Made by a program: the position numbers and the translations under genes
The notes under the pieces: generated by a model
The model's database searches: none
Told to the model about the DNA's origin: nothing
What the model saw: the letters and a program-made list of their open reading frames with translations, nothing else
From: Actinomycetes bacterium
GTDB lineage: Bacteria > Actinomycetota > Acidimicrobiia > Acidimicrobiales > Microtrichaceae
DNA length: 24,257 bases
Assembly: GCA_023434535.1 (NCBI GenBank)
Contig: JAEYSR010000140.1
Coordinates: 1-24,257 of the forward strand
Reading direction: 5' to 3'
Shown here: one piece after another, positions 1 through 7,094 of the stretch
Position numbering within the stretch: position 1 is the first letter of the stretch
How the letters are laid out: every line of letters starts with the position of its first letter

Positions 1-57
1 GTTCACGCGCCGCAGCCCCGACGGCCGGCGCGGCCGCCGACGCAAGGGGACCCTCCG

Positions 58-699
58 GTGCTCGACGACCTGTCCGACTGGGTGACCGACATCATCGAGA
101 CGCTCGGCTACGTCGGCGTCGCCGTGCTCGTCGCGCTGGAGAGCCTGTTCCCGCCCATCCCGTCCGAGGTCGTCCTGCCGCTGGCCGGCTTCGTGGCCGG
201 TCGGGGTGACGCCTCGTTCCTCGGGATGGTGTTCGCCGCGACCGTTGGATCGGTCGCGGGCTCCTGGATCCTGTACGGCATCTCCGGTGCGATCGGGCCC
301 GACCGCCTCCGCGCCTTCGTGGTCAAGCGGGGACGTTGGTTCGGCGTGAAGGAGGCCGACCTCGACCGTGCGGAGGCGTGGTTCGACAAGCGGGCCGGCG
401 CGGCCGTGCTGATCGGCCGGTGCGTCCCCCTCGTCCGCTCGCTGGTGTCGGTCCCGGCCGGATTCCGGCGCATGCCGTTCCCGCAGTTCACCTTCTACAC
501 GGCGATCGGCAGTGCGATCTGGAACTTCGCCCTCATCGGCGCCGGTGCCCTGCTCGGCGACCGGTGGGAGCAGGTCGGCGACTACGTGGGCCTCCTGCAG
601 GGAGCGGTCATCGTGGCGATCGTCGCCGCCGTGTGCTGGTTCGTCTGGACCCGGTTCGTCCGGCCCCGACTCTCCGCCGCGGGCGACCTGCCCGACTGA
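58..699 (+). CDS. DedA-family membrane protein (putative lipid/undecaprenyl-phosphate translocase)
   Basis: This 213-aa polytopic membrane protein has the DedA (SNARE-associated/VTT) hallmarks. An acidic re-entrant motif ESLFPPIPSE lies at about residues 28-37, and the paired-arginine motif GRCVPLVRS followed by VPAGFRR lies at about residues 121-138. Hydrophobic segments flank both, and another lies near the C-terminus (about 175-197). DedA proteins sit in the cytoplasmic membrane, and members such as UptA move undecaprenyl phosphate or other phospholipids across it; which lipid this one handles cannot be read from the sequence. The GTG start at 58 is chosen because AGGGGA lies 7 nt upstream and the DedA domain begins right after it. 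The frame is open back to base 1, so a longer N-terminus is not excluded. It converges on the next gene with only 20 nt between them and no clear terminator. The family is secure. Confidence 0.93.
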   Translation: MLDDLSDWVTDIIETLGYVGVAVLVALESLFPPIPSEVVLPLAGFVAGRGDASFLGMVFAATVGSVAGSWILYGISGAIGPDRLRAFVVKRGRWFGVKEADLDRAEAWFDKRAGAAVLIGRCVPLVRSLVSVPAGFRRMPFPQFTFYTAIGSAIWNFALIGAGALLGDRWEQVGDYVGLLQGAVIVAIVAAVCWFVWTRFVRPRLSAAGDLPD

Positions 700-719
700 G
701 GGCGGCCGGCAGAACCGGG

Positions 720-1049
720 TCAGGCTCGTCGGAACAGCGGCGTGGTCTGCACCCGAGGTCCGAACTCGTCGTCGGGGTAGTCGGCGGCGGCGTGGATCTC
801 GAGGTTGAACGGGTAGATGTCGAGCACCTCGCCCGTGGCCTCCATCCAACCGATCACGGCGTCGCTCCACCGCTCGTCGAGGATCGCACGACGGACAGGC
901 GCGGCGACGTCGTCGTCCTCGGGGATCCACTCGCCGATCCAGCGCAGCGCGATCACCTTGTTCAGCGTCTCCTGGGAGTCCGCGAGCAACGGCGCCGACT
1001 CGGGGTCGCTGCGACGGATCGCGTAGGCGCCGATGGACGGTCGTGCCAT
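720..1049 (-). CDS. Conserved-looking protein of unknown function coupled to a DNA methyltransferase
   Basis: I do not recognise this 109-aa soluble, acidic protein. It has no signal peptide or membrane segment. Tryptophans occur in a central stretch (ALRWIGEWIPEDDD) and again near residue 68, and the C-terminal half is rich in Asp, Glu and Tyr. The ATG start at 1049 shares its first base with the last base of the upstream methyltransferase stop (TGATG), so its translation is almost certainly coupled to that gene. That layout argues for a real gene and for a role linked to the methyltransferase, for example as an accessory or specificity partner, but nothing in the sequence proves this. An unrelated small cytoplasmic protein that merely shares the transcript is the alternative. 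Confidence 0.72.
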   Translation of the reverse strand: MARPSIGAYAIRRSDPESAPLLADSQETLNKVIALRWIGEWIPEDDDVAAPVRRAILDERWSDAVIGWMEATGEVLDIYPFNLEIHAAADYPDDEFGPRVQTTPLFRRA

Positions 1050-2608
1050 CAGGTCGCGTGGTCGGCGAGCTCGCCCTCGCTCCAGAACCCGGGCAGTGGG
1101 GACGGATCGGTCGACCCGGCGTAGGCCCGGAGGCGCACCAGACCGGCCGGGTCGTACAGCTCGATGGCGTCGAAGATCACCCCGGCACCGACGGAGCGCA
1201 GCGCCCGGTCGCCGGGGGACCCCGGCTTCGGCAGGTTGGACGTGAGCACCAGGACACCGTGGTCCTTGCGGTCCTGGCCGTCGACCATGGTGGTCAGGAC
1301 GTGCAGCTTGCCGAGCAGCTTCCACACGGTGTCGGTGCGCTGCAGTCCGGGTCGGCTGGTGGTGAAGGCGCCGGAGACGTCCACCCACCACTGGCGGCCG
1401 CCGTCCTCGCTGGTCGCCAGGAAGTCGAACTCGATGATGCCGGAGGGGTGCTTCGCCTTCTCGACCGCGAAGCCGGCCTCGGTCAGGCGGGCCAGAGCGA
1501 TGTCCTGGGCCTTCTTGCCCTCCCGCACGGCCCGGGCCTGGAAGTGCTCCTGGCGGTCTTCCGGCGGCAGGTCGGCGAGCACCTCCGCGAACAGCTGGTC
1601 CTGCTCGGCCCGGCTCTCGGACTCCTCGATCCGCACGATCGCCTCCTGGCGACGCGACGCACGGTCGAGCTCGGCGTCAAGGCGCTTCTGCGCCAGCTCG
1701 ACGTAGTCGGCATCGGTGTCGTAGCCGACGCCGATGCGGCCCGTCCGGGCCGCAGCGACGAGCGTGGACCCGGAGCCGTTGAAGGGGTCGAGGACGATGT
1801 CGTCCTTGTACGTGTAGAGATCGATCAGCCGGCGGGGGAGCTCGACCGGGAACGGCGCGGGGTGGCCGATGCGCGTGGCCGACTCGGAGTCGATGCGCCA
1901 CACGTCCCGCGTGACGTCGACGAACTCGTCGTTGGCCAGAGTCGACTCGTGCGGGAGGCCCTGGGCGCGGCGGTCCTTGAGGCTCTTGGCCCTGGCGAAG
2001 CGACCCTTGGACGCGATGATCACGCGCTCGGTCATGTCGCGCAGCACAGGGTTGGACGCCTTGGCGAACGAGCCCCACGCGCACGAGCCCGACGACGTGG
2101 AGGCCTTCTCCCAGATGACCTCGCCGCGGAGCAGCAGGCGCAGGTCGTCCTGGAGGATCGAGATGATGTCGGCGCTCAGGCTGCGGTACGGCTTGCGGCC
2201 GAGGTTGGCGACGTTGACGGCGATGCGTCCGCCCGGCTCGAGGACCCTCTCGCACTCCGCGAACACCGATCGGAGCATGTCCAGGAACTCGATGTAGGTG
2301 CCGGGCACCCGCGAGTCGGCGTCGCCCTCGCCGGTGACCGCGAGCTCGTACTCCTTGCCGACGAAGTAGGGCGGCGAGGTGACGACAAGTGCCACGCAGG
2401 AGTCGGGGAGCTGGCTCATGTCGGTGCTCGAGCCGTGGACGACCCGGCCTCGGCCGAGCTCGGCGAGGAGCTCGTCGGGACGGTTGACGTGCTCGTCCTC
2501 GGACAGGGCCGGAGGGGTGAACCGGGCGTAGAACGCGCTGGCGTCGTGGCCCTCTCTGCGACCGACGCCGAACGCCGAGGTCTGCGTCCGATCGTCCCGG
2601 GAGTCCAT
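1049..2608 (-). CDS. DNA amino-methyltransferase (N4-cytosine/N6-adenine, beta class) with C-terminal extension
   Basis: This 519-aa protein methylates an exocyclic amino group of a DNA base, using SAM. Catalytic motif IV is TSPPYF (residues 77-82) and comes before the SAM-binding motif I, DPFNGSGST (274-282). This is the order of beta-class enzymes such as CcrM. SPPY occurs in both N4-cytosine and N6-adenine enzymes, so the base is open. The target-recognition region probably lies at about 160-240. Residues 310-370 look helical and charged. Residues 385-490 form an extra domain with an EFDFL...WWVDVSG pattern loosely like a PD-(D/E)XK nuclease core whose lysine is missing. The ATG at 2608 is preferred over one 9 nt upstream: AGGA lies 8 nt before it and a -10-like TAGGAT 7 nt before it. 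No separate restriction endonuclease gene is adjacent, so it is probably an orphan methyltransferase. Confidence 0.9.
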   Translation of the reverse strand: MDSRDDRTQTSAFGVGRREGHDASAFYARFTPPALSEDEHVNRPDELLAELGRGRVVHGSSTDMSQLPDSCVALVVTSPPYFVGKEYELAVTGEGDADSRVPGTYIEFLDMLRSVFAECERVLEPGGRIAVNVANLGRKPYRSLSADIISILQDDLRLLLRGEVIWEKASTSSGSCAWGSFAKASNPVLRDMTERVIIASKGRFARAKSLKDRRAQGLPHESTLANDEFVDVTRDVWRIDSESATRIGHPAPFPVELPRRLIDLYTYKDDIVLDPFNGSGSTLVAAARTGRIGVGYDTDADYVELAQKRLDAELDRASRRQEAIVRIEESESRAEQDQLFAEVLADLPPEDRQEHFQARAVREGKKAQDIALARLTEAGFAVEKAKHPSGIIEFDFLATSEDGGRQWWVDVSGAFTTSRPGLQRTDTVWKLLGKLHVLTTMVDGQDRKDHGVLVLTSNLPKPGSPGDRALRSVGAGVIFDAIELYDPAGLVRLRAYAGSTDPSPLPGFWSEGELADHAT

Positions 2609-2615
2609 GGCGCGC

Positions 2616-2621
2616 ATCCTA
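2616..2621 (-). promoter_or_regulatory. Putative -10 element (TAGGAT) of the methyltransferase gene
   Basis: On the minus strand TAGGAT fits the actinobacterial TANNNT -10 consensus and ends exactly 7 nt before the ATG at 2608. Transcription would then start at or next to the start codon, giving a leaderless mRNA. The same bases contain AGGA, which could instead act as a ribosome binding site on a longer transcript. No convincing -35 box is visible. Confidence 0.45.
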
Positions 2622-2696
2622 CGTGGGTGCGGTGACAGCCGAACCGGACCGCCCCGACGCGGCCGTCCGGCAGGGGGTGGCGGTGGCGTCCCACAG

Positions 2697-2734
2697 GTCA
2701 CGCGCCCGAAACAGATCGGCAACTGGGGCGTGAT
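2697..2734 (+). promoter_or_regulatory. GlnR-type nitrogen-regulation operator upstream of urtA
   Basis: Four 5-bp half sites start exactly 11 bp apart, at 2697 (GTCAC), 2708 (GAAAC), 2719 (GCAAC) and 2730 (GTGAT), each separated by 6 bp. This matches the published actinobacterial GlnR box layout of GTnAC-n6-GAAAC repeated. The first two half sites fit fully; the third and fourth are degenerate. GlnR is an OmpR-type regulator that activates nitrogen-uptake genes when nitrogen is scarce, and a urea transporter is a known kind of target. The box centre is about 40 bp upstream of the start predicted from TAGCTT at 2745-2750, a position suited to activation. That a GlnR protein exists in this organism is inferred. 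Confidence 0.72.
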
Positions 2735-2744
2735 GTCCCCTACC

Positions 2745-2750
2745 TAGCTT
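2745..2750 (+). promoter_or_regulatory. Putative -10 element (TAGCTT) of the urt operon
   Basis: TAGCTT fits TANNNT and lies just downstream of the GlnR-like box. It would place the transcription start near 2757, giving a leader of about 40 nt that carries a GAGAGG ribosome binding site before the urtA ATG. No good -35 hexamer is present, as expected for an activator-dependent promoter. Confidence 0.5.
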
Positions 2751-2798
2751 GCCGCCCGGAGAGAGAGCTACCCCCCCGACTGTGAGAGGTACCCACAC

Positions 2799-4061
2799 AT
2801 GAATGCACGCAAGTCCCTGTGGATGTTGGCGCTCGTCGCGCTGACGTCCGTCGCGCTGCTGGGCTGCAGCAGCAGCGACGACGAAGGCAGCAGTTCCAGC
2901 GACGGCGGCGGCAGCGGCGAGGAGGCCTCGGGCACCTGCGTCGACGGTGACACCGTCAAGCTCGGCCTCCTGAACTCGACGTCGGGCCCGATGGCGATCA
3001 GCGAGCAGACCGTCCGCGACTCGCTCCTGCTGGCCGTGGACGAGATCAACGCCGCCGGCGGCATCATGGACAAGCAGATCGAGGTCGTCGAGGAGGACGG
3101 CCAGAGCGAGCCCACGGTCTTCGCCGAGAAGATCAACAAGCTGCTGACCCAGGACGAGGTCGCCGCGGTCTTCGGCGGATGGACCTCCGCCTCCCGCAAG
3201 GCGATGCTCCCGGTGGTCGAGGGCGCCGACGGCCTGCTCTTCTACCCGGTGCAGTACGAGGGCCTCGAGGCCTCGGACAACATCTACTACACGGGCGCGA
3301 CGACCAATCAGCAGATCATCCCGGCCATGGACTTCCTCAAGTCCAAGGGCGTGAAGACGCTGTTCCTGGCCGGCTCCGACTACGTGTTCCCCCGCACCGC
3401 GAACAAGATCATCAAGCAGTACGCGGACGAGCTCGGCATCGAGATCGTCGGTGAGGAGTACGTCCCGCTCGACAGCGACGACTGGACCACGCAGGTCGCC
3501 AAGATCGCTGCGGCCAAGCCCGACTTCGTGTTCAACACGATCAACGGCTCGTCCAACGTCGGCTTCATCAAGGCCTACTACGAGGCCGGCCTCGGCCCGG
3601 ACAACTCGCCGATCATCTCGGTGTCCATCGCCGAGGAAGAGGCGCCCGCCATGGGTGAGGACGTGACCGGCCAGTTCGCCGCCTGGAACTACTTCCAGAG
3701 CGTCGACAGCCCCGAGAACGCCACGTTCATCAAGGCTTTCCAGGACAAGTACGGCGCCGACCGCCCGACGTCGGACCCGATGGAGGCGGCGTACACCTCG
3801 ATGTACCTCTACAAGAACATGGTCGAGAAGGCGAAGTCCTTCTGCGTCGACGCCGTGAACGAGGCGTCCGACGGCGTCACCTTCGCTGCGCCGGAGGGCG
3901 AGGTCACGGTGAACGGCGAGAACCACCACATCGCCAAGACCGGTCTCATCGGCCAGATCAACGCCGACAACCAGTTCGACATCGTCTGGACCTCCGACGC
4001 ACCGATCGAGCCCGATCCGTTCCTCGAGGGCTACGACTGGTGGGACCCGAACAAGGAGTGA
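2799..4061 (+). CDS. urtA: Urea-type ABC transporter substrate-binding lipoprotein
   Basis: This 420-aa protein captures urea (or a short-chain amide) outside the membrane and delivers it to the UrtBC permease. It starts with a lipoprotein signal peptide: basic N-terminus, hydrophobic core, and lipobox ALLGC with the lipidated cysteine at residue 23. A Ser/Gly/Asp-rich linker follows. The mature part has UrtA-specific stretches such as LLNSTSGPMAISE, FGGWTSASRKAMLPV and LLFYPVQYEG, which separate it from branched-chain amino-acid binding proteins (LivJ). The length is normal for the family. The ATG at 2799 is preceded by GAGAGG at 9-10 nt spacing. It is the first gene of the urtABCDE operon and lies behind a GlnR-like operator, which suggests induction under nitrogen limitation. 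A 200-nt gap with a large hairpin separates it from urtB. Confidence 0.96.
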   Translation: MNARKSLWMLALVALTSVALLGCSSSDDEGSSSSDGGGSGEEASGTCVDGDTVKLGLLNSTSGPMAISEQTVRDSLLLAVDEINAAGGIMDKQIEVVEEDGQSEPTVFAEKINKLLTQDEVAAVFGGWTSASRKAMLPVVEGADGLLFYPVQYEGLEASDNIYYTGATTNQQIIPAMDFLKSKGVKTLFLAGSDYVFPRTANKIIKQYADELGIEIVGEEYVPLDSDDWTTQVAKIAAAKPDFVFNTINGSSNVGFIKAYYEAGLGPDNSPIISVSIAEEEAPAMGEDVTGQFAAWNYFQSVDSPENATFIKAFQDKYGADRPTSDPMEAAYTSMYLYKNMVEKAKSFCVDAVNEASDGVTFAAPEGEVTVNGENHHIAKTGLIGQINADNQFDIVWTSDAPIEPDPFLEGYDWWDPNKE

Positions 4062-4092
4062 GCCGGAGCTCGCTCTGACAGGAGTTCCCGAA

Positions 4093-4131
4093 CGCCGGGG
4101 GTGTCGTGCTCGCAGCACGGCACCCCCGGCG
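4093..4131 (+). terminator. Intercistronic 18-bp hairpin between urtA and urtB
   Basis: The arms at 4093-4110 and 4114-4131 pair over 18 bp around a 3-nt loop. The only non-Watson-Crick pair is a G.U wobble in the plus-strand RNA, so the stem is continuous only in the urt transcript. No U-tract follows. It lies 32 nt after the urtA stop. Such hairpins between a binding-protein gene and its permease genes usually protect the upstream message or act as partial terminators, raising the ratio of binding protein to permease. That role is inferred here. Confidence 0.7.
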
Positions 4132-4261
4132 CCGGGGGCATCGGCACCGCCGCTGCCCTGAGCGGCCCGCCACCCGAGCGGCCACTCCCCGAAGCACATC
4201 CCCACTCTCGAACGACACCCGTTCGATCGACACCCGCCCCGACCACACCGAAAGCGTGGGC

Positions 4262-5146
4262 ATGGACGCACTCACGACCCCCTTCCTCACCGGCACCGCC
4301 ATCGGCGCCATCCTGCTGCTCGCCGCCCTCGGCCTGACCCTCACGTTCGGCCAGATGGGCGTGATCAACATGGCGAACGGCGAGTTCCTGATGGCCGGCG
4401 CCTACGCCGCGTACGTCACACAGCAGGTGATCTCCAGCACCGGGCTGTCGATCATCGTCGCCATCCCCGTGGCCTTCGTGATCGCCGGACTCCTCGGGCT
4501 GCTCCTGGAGGTCTCGATCATCCAGTGGATGTACAAGAGACCGCTCGACACGCTGCTGGTCACCGTCGGCGTGGCCATGGTGCTGCAGCAGCTCGCCAAG
4601 GACATCTTCGGCGCCCAGGGCGACCCCGTGAGCCCGCCGAGCTGGCTGAAGGGCAGCATTCCGGTCTTCGGCTACGACTGGCCCTACCGGCAGCTCTTCA
4701 CGATCGTCCTGGCAGTCGGATCGCTGGCGGCCCTCAACGCCGTCCTGAAGTACAGCTCGTTCGGTCGCCAGATCCGGGCCACCGTCCAGAACCGCGAGCT
4801 CGCCGAGACGATGGGCGTGTCCACCCGCAACGTCGACCGCATCACGTTCTTCCTCGGCTCCGGCCTGGCGGGCGTCGGTGGCGTCGCCATCGCCCTGATC
4901 TCGGGAACCAACCCGACGCTCGGGACGACGTACATCATCCCGGCCTTCCTGGTCGTCGTCGCCGGCGGCGTCGGCCAGCTCAAGGGGACGGTGATCGCCG
5001 CCTGGGTCGTCGGCGTCGGCACGGCCTACCTCACCGACTGGACCAGCGGGTCGATGGCCCAGGTCATCACCTTCGCCCTCGTCGTGATCTTCCTCCAGGT
5101 CCGGCCCCAGGGTCTGTTCACCGTCCGGACGAGGTCGCTCGCATGA
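4262..5146 (+). CDS. urtB: Urea-type ABC transporter permease subunit UrtB
   Basis: This 294-aa protein is one of the two membrane-spanning subunits (LivH/BPD_transp_2 family) that form the urea channel with UrtC. The sequence is mostly hydrophobic helices. It carries the family stretch LTFGQMGVINMANGEF near residues 25-40 and, at about 180-210, the cytoplasmic loop GVSTRNVDRITF followed by GLAGVGG, the usual contact region for the ATPases. The ATG at 4262 is chosen because homologous sequence begins there; the open frame reaches back to 4106, but that upstream part is Arg/Pro-rich and unlike the family. The ribosome binding site is weak, and a GTG two codons upstream is an alternative start. 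Its stop overlaps the urtC start by 4 nt (ATGA). Confidence 0.94.
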   Translation: MDALTTPFLTGTAIGAILLLAALGLTLTFGQMGVINMANGEFLMAGAYAAYVTQQVISSTGLSIIVAIPVAFVIAGLLGLLLEVSIIQWMYKRPLDTLLVTVGVAMVLQQLAKDIFGAQGDPVSPPSWLKGSIPVFGYDWPYRQLFTIVLAVGSLAALNAVLKYSSFGRQIRATVQNRELAETMGVSTRNVDRITFFLGSGLAGVGGVAIALISGTNPTLGTTYIIPAFLVVVAGGVGQLKGTVIAAWVVGVGTAYLTDWTSGSMAQVITFALVVIFLQVRPQGLFTVRTRSLA

Positions 5147-6330
5147 CGACGACCACCGCTCCGACCTCGGAGACCCCCGACGCCCCGGACACAGCCGCGG
5201 CCCCGACGGTGGCGAAGCGATCCGGTGCCGCCCGGTTCTTCACCACCTACGGCGGGCTCATCGGCATCGCGATCCTCGCCCTGGTCCTGCTGGTCTGGGC
5301 ACCGGGTGCTCTCACCTCGTTCCGGCTCGGCAACCTCGGCAAGTACTGCGCCTGGGCCATGGCCGCCATCGGCATCGGCCTGGCCTGGGGTCGTGGCGGG
5401 ATGCTCGTCATGGGCCAGGGCGTGTTCTTCGGCCTGGGTGGCTACGCCATGGCCATGCACATGAAGCTGGAGGCTGCGGGCCCCGGCCAGGTCCCCGACT
5501 TCATGGTCCTCTACGGCGACGCCACGATGCCCGGCTGGTGGGAGCCCTTCCGCAGCGGACCCTTCACGTTGTTCGCCATCATCGCCCTGCCGGCGCTGGT
5601 GTCGTTCGTGCTCGGCTACGCCATCCTGAAGCGCCGAGTGAAGGGCGCCTACTTCGCGATCCTCACCCAGGCGCTCGCCGTGGCCTTCGCCACGCTCCTG
5701 ATCGCGACGATCAAGCAGACCGGCGGCTTCAACGGCCTGAACACCTTCACCACGTTCTTCGGCCAGAACCTCTACGACCCGGCGACCAAGAAGAACATGT
5801 ACATGATCGCCGCCGGGATCGTGATCCTGTTCCTGGTGATCGTCTGGCAGCTGTACCGCAGCCGTTACGGCGAGCTGCTCGTCGCCACCCGCGACGCTGA
5901 GGAGCGCATCCGCTTCCTCGGCTACGACCCGGCCAACATCAAGCTGGTGGCCTTCGTGGTGGCGGCGATCATGGCCAGCGTCGGAGGAGCCATGTTCGCC
6001 CCGATCGCCGGGATCATCTCCCCGTCGAACGTGGATGCCGCGGCGTCGATCATGATGATCGCCGGAGTGGCCCTGGGCGGACGGGCCTCATTGCTCGGAC
6101 CGGCGATCGGTGCCATCGCCGTCGGGTTCGGCCAGTCCTCGCTCTCGGAGGCGTTCCCGACCCAGTGGACCTACTTCCAGGGCGCGCTGTTCATCGTCGT
6201 GATCCTGTTCCTCCCGGGCGGCATCGCCTCGCTGTGGTCGAAGTTCAAGGATCTGCGAGCGGGTCGGGTCGGGCACTCCGACATGGCGATCGAGTCGATC
6301 ACCGCCGAGGCGGAGGCCGTGGCGTCATGA
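5143..6330 (+). CDS. urtC: Urea-type ABC transporter permease subunit UrtC
   Basis: This 395-aa protein is the second permease subunit (LivM family). A hydrophilic Thr/Pro/Ala-rich N-terminus of about 30 residues is followed by many transmembrane helices. UrtC-type stretches include GMLVMGQGVFFGLGGYAM, GAYFAILTQAL and GGFNGLNTF in the first half, and RFLGYDPANIKL in the cytoplasmic loop of the second half. It is fused to its neighbours at both ends by ATGA overlaps, which points to coupled translation and fixed subunit ratios. Its length is close to that of other UrtC proteins. The specific urea assignment rests on the full set of five neighbouring genes together with these motifs. Confidence 0.95.
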   Translation: MTTTTAPTSETPDAPDTAAAPTVAKRSGAARFFTTYGGLIGIAILALVLLVWAPGALTSFRLGNLGKYCAWAMAAIGIGLAWGRGGMLVMGQGVFFGLGGYAMAMHMKLEAAGPGQVPDFMVLYGDATMPGWWEPFRSGPFTLFAIIALPALVSFVLGYAILKRRVKGAYFAILTQALAVAFATLLIATIKQTGGFNGLNTFTTFFGQNLYDPATKKNMYMIAAGIVILFLVIVWQLYRSRYGELLVATRDAEERIRFLGYDPANIKLVAFVVAAIMASVGGAMFAPIAGIISPSNVDAAASIMMIAGVALGGRASLLGPAIGAIAVGFGQSSLSEAFPTQWTYFQGALFIVVILFLPGGIASLWSKFKDLRAGRVGHSDMAIESITAEAEAVAS

Positions 6331-7094
6331 CGGTCTCGTTCCTCGGCGAGGACTACCTCGAGATCCGCGGCCTCACCGTCGACTTCGACGGCTTCAAGGC
6401 CATCTCCGACGTCGACCTGACCCTGCTGCAGGGGCGGCTGCACTTCCTGATCGGGCCCAACGGCGCCGGCAAGACCACCCTGGTCGACGCTCTCACGGGC
6501 CTGGTGCACGGGACCGGCCACGCCATGTTCCGCAACCACGACCTGCTGACCATGAAGTCGCACAAGATCGTGCGCCTCGGCGTTGGTCGGACGTTCCAGA
6601 CCGCGACCGTGTTCGAGCAGCTCAGCGTGCTGCAGAACCTGGACATCGCGGCCGGCCTGCACCGCAAGGCCCCCAGCCTCCTGCTCGCCCGCCGCAAGGT
6701 GTCCGCGAGCGTCGAGCAGGCCCTGGAGACGATCGGCCTCACGGCCCACGCCCACACCCCGGCCGGCATCCTGGCCCATGGCCAGAAGCAGTGGCTCGAG
6801 GTGGGCATGCTGCTCGTGCAGGACGCCAAGGTCATGTTCCTCGACGAGACCGTGGCCGGGATGAGCGCCGAGGAGCGTCAGGAGACCGGCGAGCTGCTCC
6901 AGCGCATCGTCGGCGACCGCACGATCGTGATCATCGAGCACGACATGGAGTTCATGCGCACCTTCGCCGACTTCGTGACGGTCATGCACGGCGGCAGGGT
7001 GCTGGCAGAGGGGACCGTCGCCGAGATCCAGGCGGACCCGCAGGTCCAGGAGGTCTACCTCGGGACCGTGACGGAGGTGGCTGCAGGTGAGTGA
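6327..7094 (+). CDS. urtD: Urea-type ABC transporter ATP-binding subunit UrtD
   Basis: This 255-aa cytoplasmic ATPase (LivG-like) is one of two that power the urea permease. Walker A is GPNGAGKTT (residues 43-51). The signature motif is the unusual LAHGQKQWLEVGMLL, and [L/I][S/A]HGQKQWLE is diagnostic for UrtD as opposed to LivG. Walker B is VMFLDE with the catalytic glutamate intact, followed by TVAGM where most relatives have PVAGM. The switch histidine lies in IIEHDMEFM. The ATG at 6327 overlaps the urtC stop (ATGA). The 3' end overlaps urtE by 8 nt. Confidence 0.96.
   Translation: MTVSFLGEDYLEIRGLTVDFDGFKAISDVDLTLLQGRLHFLIGPNGAGKTTLVDALTGLVHGTGHAMFRNHDLLTMKSHKIVRLGVGRTFQTATVFEQLSVLQNLDIAAGLHRKAPSLLLARRKVSASVEQALETIGLTAHAHTPAGILAHGQKQWLEVGMLLVQDAKVMFLDETVAGMSAEERQETGELLQRIVGDRTIVIIEHDMEFMRTFADFVTVMHGGRVLAEGTVAEIQADPQVQEVYLGTVTEVAAGE

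Noticed and set aside
1..57. Possible 3' end of another gene before the DedA gene
   Set aside because: One frame ends at a stop near base 83 and another stays open into the DedA frame, but 57 bases are too few to support a gene call.
2609..2617. Methyltransferase start at the ATG at 2617, three codons upstream
   Set aside because: The AGGA and TAGGAT elements overlap or touch that ATG and fit the one at 2608 far better.
2735..2798. Possible riboswitch in the urtA leader
   Set aside because: The predicted leader is about 40 nt and shows no stable conserved fold.
2619..4271. Long minus-strand open frame (about 550 codons) opposite urtA
   Set aside because: Low-complexity Arg/Asp/Val/Leu-rich translation without any domain; urtA on the other strand is unmistakable. 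GC-rich codon bias creates such shadows.
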